Shown: piece after piece, positions 6,686 to 10,748 of the stretch
Numbering within the stretch: position 1 is the first letter of the stretch
Layout: each line of letters starts with the position of its first letter
Made by a program: the position numbers and the translations under genes
The notes under the pieces: model-generated
Databases searched by the model: none
Told to the model about the DNA's origin: nothing
Seen by the model: only the letters and a program-made list of their open reading frames with translations
Assembly (NCBI GenBank): GCA_024220525.1
Contig: JAMYWO010000001.1
Span: 525,842 to 536,589 of the forward strand
Direction of reading: 5' to 3'
DNA from: Cochliopodium minus
Lineage: Eukaryota > Discosea > Himatismenida > Cochliopodiidae
Length of the DNA stretch: 10,748 nt

Positions 6686-7489
6686 ATGTCAAAGAATATA
6701 TTTTTATATAACAAACTTTCTGCACAAAATAATTTAGATGTTGATAATTTAACAGTACATCAACAATTAACACTTGCTGGTGCTGATCCAAATTCTTTAC
6801 TAATCACTGACAATGATTCAAATGTTGATACTTTCACTAATGGTCCAGATAGATATCTACTTGAAATTGATTCTGCAACACATACTCCAAAATGGACAAA
6901 TGATATATTAGTTGATGAAATAACAACTAACACAATTAAAATTAATGGTGTAAAATATGGAGATATTCTTGTTGGTGAAGATGATAATGGTAATATAGAA
7001 AGGTTTCCTGTTGGTTTCGAAAATCAAATATTATGTGTTGGAAATTCTGGAGATCCTTTCCCTTTACAATATAAATACTTGCGAAATATTTTAAATCTTT
7101 CATCTGGTAAATTATTTGTTAATAATAGTGGTGATCTATTCACTGAAAAACCAATTTATACTAACTTTGGAACAGTTTCATTCACAAACAGCCAAAATCT
7201 CTATTCAACTACAAACATACTTGTTCAAGGAGGTAGGAATTATAAAGTAACAATCTCATTTTATAGTGTTCAATCAGATGGTACATCCGCTTTCACTTTA
7301 AATATATCTGGACAATCATCGCAAACTTGGGTTGTTGGTGCTACATCATCTCAAGAAAATATAACAACTGCTTTTTTTGTTCCATCAACTACTACAATCA
7401 ACGTTGATATACAAGGTGCACATATACCAACAAGCTCTACTGGTAATGTTACAAGAGGATTTATTTTGATTGAACCACTCGGTTTTTAA
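6686..7489 (+). CDS. 267-aa fibre-like virion surface protein
   Basis: Frame from ATG at 6686 to TAA at 7487-7489. It starts MSKN, like the collagen-like protein. Residues about 15-130 resemble tail-fibre/shaft sequence with repeated short strands, including RYLLEIDSATHTPKWTN (56-72), which matches the [14 protein letters not shown] motif of the collagen-like protein, and a second related stretch (ENQILCVGNSGDPFPLQYK, about 112-130). Residues about 150-267 are beta-rich with a conserved-looking YKVTISFYSVQSDGTSAFTLNISG strand pair and a hydrophobic C-terminal strand (RGFILIEPLGF), the look of a C1q/TNF-like or similar trimeric head domain. It is the last gene of the structural cluster and is followed by the large repeat region. 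Probable role: receptor-binding or decoration fibre. Family unknown. Confidence 0.75.
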   Translation: MSKNIFLYNKLSAQNNLDVDNLTVHQQLTLAGADPNSLLITDNDSNVDTFTNGPDRYLLEIDSATHTPKWTNDILVDEITTNTIKINGVKYGDILVGEDDNGNIERFPVGFENQILCVGNSGDPFPLQYKYLRNILNLSSGKLFVNNSGDLFTEKPIYTNFGTVSFTNSQNLYSTTNILVQGGRNYKVTISFYSVQSDGTSAFTLNISGQSSQTWVVGATSSQENITTAFFVPSTTTINVDIQGAHIPTSSTGNVTRGFILIEPLGF

Positions 7490-7547
7490 ATTTTGTATGT
7501 ATGTTAAATATGGTTGTATATTTCGGTTGGACAATTTAGTTGGATTT

Positions 7548-7577
7548 ATACTTTTCTTTAAGGGGATGGAAAAGTAT
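7548..7577 (+). terminator. Possible 3'-end hairpin after the structural cluster
   Basis: ATACTTTT (7548-7555) and AAAAGTAT (7570-7577) form a perfect 8-bp stem around a 14-base loop, 58 bp after the last structural stop codon. It could shape the 3' end of the long rightward transcript. The stem is A/T-rich apart from one C-G pair, and such stems are frequent by chance in this sequence. Confidence 0.25.
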
Positions 7578-7584
7578 TTTTTAC

Positions 7585-7760
7585 GGCAGCTAGCGAATGG
7601 TATTATTGGGTGGCAGCTGACAAACGGTATTTTTACGGCAGCTGACAAACGGTATTTTTACGGCAGCTGACAAACAGTATTTTTTACGGCAGCTGACAAA
7701 CGGTATTTTTTACGGCAGCTGACAAACGGTATTTTTATGGCAGCTGACAAACGATCTTTT
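7585..7760 (+). repeat. Seven tandem 25-27 bp iterons with CAGCTG core
   Basis: Units begin at 7585, 7612, 7637, 7662, 7688, 7714 and 7739. The consensus is GGCAGCTGACAAACGGTATT followed by a T-run and AC or ATG. Six of seven carry the palindrome CAGCTG; the first has CAGCTA and is the most diverged, and the last degenerates after ACGAT. Length changes fall in the T-run. The array begins less than 100 bp after the last structural gene. Iterons of this sort bind replication initiators or transcription factors (CAGCTG is also an E-box sequence). No reading frame is conserved across units, so the array is not coding. Confidence 0.88.
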
Positions 7761-7810
7761 TGATAGGTTTTTCGATTGTACAATTCATTTTCACATATCC
7801 GTAGAACCTG

Positions 7811-8003
7811 TTAGTGCTTTTGTTGATATGTGCACTTTTTCTTAATGGTTGATTGCACATCAAAAAATCCTTCGTATTGAGCTGTGTATGGGAAAAATTT
7901 GCTTACAAACCTTGTGAGCTCGCAGCCCTAATAATCATATATATTTGTTTTCAACAAATTGCTCATCTTGAAAAATAGGATCATTAGGTTGTATTACATC
8001 CAT
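7811..8003 (-). pseudogene. Possible decayed minus-strand gene fragments
   Basis: A minus-strand ATG at 8003 opens 22 codons (MDVIQPNDPIFQDEQFVENK then Tyr-Ile) ending at TGA (7935-7937). In another frame, open from 7927 to a TAA at 7811, lie 38 codons containing LTRFVSKFFPYTAQYEGFFD. Both stretches look protein-like in composition, unlike the Ile/Asn/Lys/Phe noise elsewhere in this region. Together they suggest one gene broken by a frameshift and stops. There is no A/T promoter element before the ATG. I do not recognise the protein; chance remains possible at this length. Confidence 0.25.
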
Positions 8004-8035
8004 TTGAGAATTTACCTTTTATTTTTATTTGGTAA

Positions 8036-8100
8036 ATAATTGATTTATAATTGATTTATAATTGATTGATAATTGATTTATAATTGATTTTAATTCGATA
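8036..8100. repeat. Left arm of A/T satellite inverted repeat
   Basis: About five tandem copies of a 12-bp unit (TTATAATTGATT with variants) occupy this stretch. Its reverse complement recurs at 8277-8375, so the two arrays face each other across about 180 bp. The arms are imperfect copies and could form a large cruciform or an easily melted zone. Confidence 0.8.
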
Positions 8101-8194
8101 TAAATTCGAATTAAATTTGATCTTTCAAGTTTTCTCGACAATAAATCAATTATTATTCGAATATAATTAATTTTTTTGGAGATTTCACAAAAAT

Positions 8195-8230
8195 TTGCTA
8201 AATCTCGCAAAAAGTTGCTGAATCTCGCAA
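8195..8230 (+). repeat. 20-bp period direct repeat in the spacer of the inverted repeat
   Basis: TTGCTAAATCTCGCAA (8195-8210) and TTGCTGAATCTCGCAA (8215-8230) differ at one base and start 20 bp apart. A partial related motif (AATCTCAAGATTTCG) follows. Lying in the middle of the facing A/T arms, they could be initiator-binding sites. Confidence 0.6.
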
Positions 8231-8276
8231 TTAATCTCAAGATTTCGTAAAAAATAAAAAAAAAACTCTTACAAAA

Positions 8277-8375
8277 TAACAATTATAAATCAATTATAAT
8301 TCAAATTATAATCAATAATAAATCAATTATAAATCAATTATAAATCGAATTATAATCAATTATAAATTTAATTTA
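8277..8375. repeat. Right arm of A/T satellite inverted repeat
   Basis: Tandem copies of ATAAATCAATTA and variants, the reverse complement of the unit in 8036-8100. The arm runs into plain A/T sequence by about 8390. Copy number differs from the left arm, so pairing would be out of register in places. Confidence 0.8.
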
Positions 8376-8472
8376 ATTTATTTATTAATTACTATTATTG
8401 AAGTGGATTGAAGGAAGCATCAACAAATATAAAGATATGAATGAGAGATAAAAAAAAAAAAAAAATTTTTCA

Positions 8473-8643
8473 ATGAACTCATCTTATGAAAGTGATATAA
8501 GTCCAAAGAAAAAAAAATCTCCCAAAAAAAAGAAGATTTCACCAAAAAAGAAAACACAAAAAGGATCCCCTCCTAAAGGATCAAAAAAGAAACCAGCAAA
8601 ACAAAGAACTGATTGGAGTGCTGAATTAATAGGCAGGCGTTAA
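8473..8643 (+). CDS. 56-aa Lys-rich basic ORF, possibly the 5' part of a broken gene
   Basis: ATG at 8473 to TAA at 8641-8643. The product starts MNSSYESDISPKKKKSPKKK and continues with further Ser-Pro-Lys-Lys clusters to about residue 43, then ends TDWSAELIGRR. Repeated SPKK motifs are typical of histone H1 / sperm-histone tails and other proteins binding the DNA minor groove, so a DNA-condensing or nuclear protein is a reasonable guess. A run of 16 A then 5 T lies directly before the start; the A/T TATA-like promoter seen elsewhere is absent. From 8625 another frame opens and reads on for over 80 protein-like codons, suggesting that this ORF has lost its original C terminus through a frameshift. 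It may be expressed, truncated, or dead. Confidence 0.45.
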   Translation: MNSSYESDISPKKKKSPKKKKISPKKKTQKGSPPKGSKKKPAKQRTDWSAELIGRR

Positions 8644-8900
8644 ATATATTGCGTGATCCTTTGTTGATGAAAGGGGCAGTTACAATTGATGATGTCATAA
8701 GAGGGAATATGGGAGATAAATTGAGTCTTGGGAGAGAACATTGGCGTGGAATATTGATGAAGTATACACCTTCTTCTTTGGGATGTAAACTTGGGAGCTT
8801 AAAGAAGCAACAAAAAACAAAGACAAACAACTCCAAACGGAATGTAAGCTCTGAGGGACCAATTAACGACGAACTTCCCAAAAGAAACTTTGAAAATAGG
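8625..8900 (+). pseudogene. Frame-shifted sequel to the Lys-rich ORF
   Basis: A frame closed by TGA at 8622-8624 is open from 8625 to 9134. Its first 80-90 codons look like real protein: RDPLLMKGAVTIDDVIRG, then GDKLSLGREHWRGILMKY, then Ser/Lys-rich sequence. Base composition here is visibly richer in G and C than the viral genes. It overlaps the last codons of the Lys-rich ORF in another frame, so a single-base change near 8620-8630 would explain the split. Beyond about 8900 the frame runs through hairpin repeats and A/T sequence and is probably not coding. The only in-frame starts are internal ATG or TTG codons. Family not recognised; transfer from a host or helper genome is possible. Confidence 0.35.
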
Positions 8901-8920
8901 CAGTTCCCCTTTTTTAACTA

Positions 8921-9003
8921 TTCCACGAGAATGCGGTCCAAATTCTCGTGGAAAACAATGATTGGCAAATTCCACGCTTTTTTTATGTTATTCTCGTGGA
9001 AAA
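8921..9003. repeat. TTCCACGAGAAT hairpin plus further copies of the motif
   Basis: TTCCACGAGAAT (8921-8932) and ATTCTCGTGGAA (8942-8953) make a perfect 12-bp stem with a 9-base loop. ATTCTCGTGGAAAA occurs twice (8942-8955 and 8990-9003). A shorter TTCCACG (8970-8976) can pair with CGTGGAA (8995-9001). Four related motifs within 83 bp are far beyond what the surrounding A/T sequence would give by chance, pointing to a protein-binding or structured element. Confidence 0.75.
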
Positions 9004-9050
9004 TAAAATTAAGAAAAGTAAATGGAATATTCTTAATATATATAAATCAA

Positions 9051-9080
9051 AAAATTTCAGAACAGAAAATTTCAGAACAG
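9051..9080 (+). repeat. 15-bp tandem repeat, two copies
   Basis: AAAATTTCAGAACAG occurs at 9051-9065 and 9066-9080, followed by a degraded third unit (AAAATTAAGAATAG). It encodes the repeated KISEQ in the probably non-coding tail of the frame described for 8625. Function not apparent. Confidence 0.7.
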
Positions 9081-9134
9081 AAAATTAAGAATAGGAAATT
9101 TGAAAAAGAAATTGGATTGATAAATTTTTTTTAA

Positions 9135-9422
9135 TAAATAATTTTTGGGATTTCAAATGTATTTCCTTTTTTTGTTTATCTTCTTGCGATAACATACCTC
9201 AAATGAACATTCCCTTAATTGCAAGAGATTCCATGAAAACATTCTTCAATTCCGGGAAGACGGAAACAATTGAGAGGGAAATCAAACTTTGTCTTTTTCT
9301 TTCAATAAATCTCTATCAAATTTATTTCTTTCAAACATTAAAAATTTTCTTTCATTTTCATTTAATCTCTACTTTTATGTCGAAATTGTATCCTTTTGTT
9401 CAAAATAAACAAAGATCCTCTT
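9135..9422. other. Stretch without a supportable gene
   Basis: About 290 bp of T-rich sequence. A 75-codon frame from ATG at 9203 has a plausible first 30 residues (including DSMKTFFNSGKTETIEREIK) and then turns into Phe/Ile/Leu-rich translation of A/T sequence. There is no A/T start element in front. It may hold another gene relic, but nothing is firm. Confidence 0.3.
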
Positions 9423-9557
9423 ATGATTAGCCCATACAATCAAATGATCAAAAGAATCACTCAAGATATGCAGAANAAGTTTTTTTCCCCTAATGCTATT
9501 ATTTTAGACATATTATTATATATTTATAACATATTTTATTTATTTTATAAAATCTGA
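9423..9557 (+). CDS. 45-codon ORF with weak histone-fold resemblance
   Basis: ATG at 9423 to TGA at 9555-9557, with one ambiguous base at 9476 (codon AAN, Lys or Asn). It begins MISPYNQMIKRITQDMQ, then Lys-Phe-Phe-Ser-Pro-Asn-Ala-Ile and a hydrophobic helix-like run. The layout of a short amphipathic helix, a loop with Ser-x-x-Ala-Ile/Met, then a second helix recalls helix 1 - loop 1 - helix 2 of histones H3 and H2B, but the tail is Tyr/Ile/Phe-rich A/T sequence and there is no third helix. Its end overlaps the last codons of the 433-aa gene on the other strand. It may be a truncated relic or chance; treat as doubtful. Confidence 0.2.
   Translation: MISPYNQMIKRITQDMQXKFFSPNAIILDILLYIYNIFYLFYKI
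9476..9476. other. Ambiguous base (n)
   Basis: The only undetermined base of the window, in CAGAANAAG just before a T6/C4 homopolymer stretch. It marks either mixed alleles in the population or a low-quality consensus position. Confidence 0.99.
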
Positions 9558-10748
9558 GAAGCTTTGTTTTTCAATAAATCGAGTTCATATTGAGCGTAAT
9601 TTGTTGAATTTTTATCTAGTTCATCTGTAATAACTTCAAGCATAAATTTATCCAGTTCAGCTTTATATCCTTTATTACCATATTTGATGAAGAAATTATT
9701 TTCAACAAAAGCATAATTATTTCTTACTGAATTAATATATTTGTTTAGTTGAAGATCTTTTTTATTTTGTTCACTCATTTCATCCAACCTTAATTTTGGT
9801 ACCTCCAATAGTTCTTGTTGTCCATTCAATATGTATAAAATTACAGCTTCTTTATAATCTTCTTCATTAAATTCACTAGCATTTTCAATTTCAAATACAT
9901 CAGAATCAATTTTTCTTATATTACCAAATAATGTTTGTAAATTTTTGATAGGAGGTGTTTTTGGTTTTTCGATTATAGGTATAGGAGGTGTTTTCGGTTT
10001 TACAGGTTTTACTGGTGTAGCTTCTAATTTTATTTGTGTATTAAAACCAAGGAAGTTTTTTACAGAGTTAAATTTTTTTTGGTCACTGAAATCACCGGAA
10101 GATGTATTCAATAAAAATTTTAATGGATTATTACTTATAAATTCATCCTTAATTTCTTCATTATAATATTTTTTAGTTCTCATTAGTTCCATATTCAAAA
10201 GTAACATAAATACATTATTAAGCTGGTAAAATCTATATATATTATTTTTGTTAAAAATTTTAGTTGTAAATGAAGTACTTGCCGCTTTATTATTATTTAA
10301 TTTCATATCATGCAGTTCCGTGTCTGGAAATTGCAAATAAATTTTTTTTTCATAAATATACTCACCCATTTTACCAGCGCCATCAAATTTTTTATTTAAT
10401 ATTTGTTTGCCATCTGAGTAAATCAATATAAATTTATTTCTAGAAAAGAACTGTAAACCTTGCCTTTGTTCATCTTCTTTTGCCAAATCAATAAATGTTG
10501 TCTTTATTTCTTTTAATATTTCCTTGGTTATAACTTTTGTTTCAACAACTTGTTTAATAATATTGTACATATTTTTAACCGTTAAAGAACTATTATTCAA
10601 AACTTGATTTAAGTTACCCTCTAATTTGAATTCACCAATTTGAACAGCTGAATTATCCAACAACATATTTAAATTACCAGAATTTGAAACATTACCAAAC
10701 AAACCAATTGTGTTTTTTATTTTTACTAAATTATCGCCATTTCTGAAA
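9545..10748 (-). CDS. Main part of the 433-aa unknown protein (N terminus at 1-175)
   Basis: The minus-strand frame is open from the right edge to TAA at 9545-9547. A start at TTG 10702 is not needed: the frame continues upstream through the 77-bp overlap to the ATG at 175, giving about 433 residues. The N-terminal third is Asn/Leu-rich with alternating segments (about residues 45-85). The middle (about 100-260) looks like a folded alpha/beta domain. A proline-rich hinge follows, with two KPKTPP motifs (roughly residues 280-305). The C-terminal 130 residues are charged and mostly helical. I see no polymerase, Rep, helicase, integrase or protease motif and no membrane segment. It follows the 215-aa gene on the same strand. 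As the largest non-structural-looking gene it is the prime candidate for any virus-specific replication or regulatory function, but a virion role is equally possible. Confidence 0.85.
   Translation of the reverse strand, partial: FRNGDNLVKIKNTIGLFGNVSNSGNLNMLLDNSAVQIGEFKLEGNLNQVLNNSSLTVKNMYNIIKQVVETKVITKEILKEIKTTFIDLAKEDEQRQGLQFFSRNKFILIYSDGKQILNKKFDGAGKMGEYIYEKKIYLQFPDTELHDMKLNNNKAASTSFTTKIFNKNNIYRFYQLNNVFMLLLNMELMRTKKYYNEEIKDEFISNNPLKFLLNTSSGDFSDQKKFNSVKNFLGFNTQIKLEATPVKPVKPKTPPIPIIEKPKTPPIKNLQTLFGNIRKIDSDVFEIENASEFNEEDYKEAVILYILNGQQELLEVPKLRLDEMSEQNKKDLQLNKYINSVRNNYAFVENNFFIKYGNKGYKAELDKFMLEVITDELDKNSTNYAQYELDLLKNKASQIL
10672..10748. repeat. Right copy of 77-bp terminal direct repeat (circular join)
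   Basis: Exact second copy of bases 1-77. Removing one copy gives a circle of 10,671 bp. The copy lies inside the coding frame of the large minus-strand gene, so each edge of the window cuts that gene. Confidence 0.93.

Larger units (their letters stand above)
7490..9544. other. Two-kilobase repeat-rich region, origin candidate, without a secure gene
   Basis: Between the last rightward gene and the end of the leftward 433-aa gene there are about 2 kb, nearly a fifth of the genome, without a convincing complete gene. In order it holds a hairpin, seven iterons, short minus-strand protein-like fragments, two facing A/T satellite arms, a 16-base poly-A run (8450-8465), a Lys-rich ORF with a frame-shifted sequel, G/C-richer hairpin repeats, a 15-bp tandem repeat, and a final 45-codon ORF containing an ambiguous base. 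Convergent flanking genes plus iterons plus a large inverted repeat is the usual setting of a replication origin or of joined genome ends. Starts here lack the A/T promoter motif seen elsewhere. Confidence 0.5.

Noticed and set aside
7585-7760. CRISPR-like array.
   Set aside because: The repeated unit is conserved over its whole 25-27 bp, so there are no unique spacers, and no cas genes are present. It is an iteron array.
7828-7860. 7-bp inverted repeat ATGTGCA / TGCACAT.
   Set aside because: Too short with a 19-base loop to stand out from chance; no second copy or associated T-run.
7880-8020. Possible tRNA or other structured RNA around GAGCTCGCAGCCC.
   Set aside because: No B-box-like GGTTCxAxxCC, no acceptor pairing and no cloverleaf could be laid out; the stretch reads better as protein fragments on the minus strand.
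8025-8282. 85-codon minus-strand frame.
   Set aside because: It translates the 12-bp satellite and the 20-bp repeats, is Ile/Asn/Leu-rich and ends in repeat sequence; probably open by chance.
9203-9430. 75-codon plus-strand frame.
   Set aside because: Only the first third looks protein-like; the remainder is A/T translation without homology signs or an abutting promoter element.
9945-10166. 73-codon plus-strand frame rich in Gly, Phe and Ile.
   Set aside because: It is the antisense shadow of the proline-rich hinge of the 433-aa gene.
1-10748. Bacterial or archaeal origin (PM2- or FLiP-like phage).
   Set aside because: The size fits, but no start has a Shine-Dalgarno sequence, starts abut TATA-like elements, and the collagen-like and penton-like proteins resemble eukaryotic virus families. 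Not fully excluded without searches.

Overview
The window looks like the complete genome of a very small eukaryotic DNA virus or virus satellite with an icosahedral, double-jelly-roll type capsid, in the broad Polinton-like virus / virophage / nucleocytovirus assemblage. The evidence is an A32/FtsK-HerA type packaging ATPase, a 407-residue major capsid protein candidate, a penton-like minor capsid protein, small membrane proteins, and a spike module with a Gly-Pro-Thr collagen-like protein. DNA is strongly AT-rich, genes are tightly packed, there are no Shine-Dalgarno sequences, and nearly every start codon directly abuts a TATA-like A/T element. This points to a protist (possibly algal) host, perhaps with a giant virus as helper. 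No database search was possible, so family placement is inference from motifs and gene order.

The first 77 bases (1-77) are repeated exactly as the last 77 (10672-10748). The sequence therefore closes into a circle of 10,671 bp (or is a terminally redundant linear molecule). One minus-strand gene crosses the join: it starts at 175, runs off the left edge, re-enters at the right edge and stops at 9545 (about 433 codons in all).

Layout. Left, minus strand: a 215-aa unknown protein (865 to 218) followed after 42 bp by the 433-aa unknown protein. A 68-bp AT-only divergent promoter region (866-933) separates these from the rightward structural cluster: packaging ATPase (934-1581), a 104-aa helical protein, two small membrane proteins of 72 and 118 aa, the capsid protein (2744-3967), the penton-like protein (3990-4685), the collagen-like spike (4728-6350), a 96-aa beta-rich protein and a 267-aa fibre-like protein (ending 7489). 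A small 51-aa membrane protein gene (1733 to 1578, minus) lies in the only large gap of that cluster. Gaps in the cluster are repeatedly 21-22 bp.

The stretch 7490-9544 holds no convincing full-length gene. It contains seven copies of a 25-27 bp iteron centred on CAGCTG, two facing arms of an A/T 12-bp satellite with a spacer of about 180 bp, smaller direct and inverted repeats, a 56-codon Lys-rich ORF followed by a frame-shifted open stretch, and other short protein-like fragments. It is the best candidate for the replication origin and appears to be a graveyard of decayed genes.

How it works together: the capsid, penton, ATPase, membrane proteins and spike proteins would suffice to build and fill a particle. 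No DNA polymerase, helicase-primase, Rep, integrase or capsid protease is recognisable. If the circle is complete, replication (and perhaps transcription) must come from the host or a helper virus, or be specified by the two unrecognised minus-strand genes.
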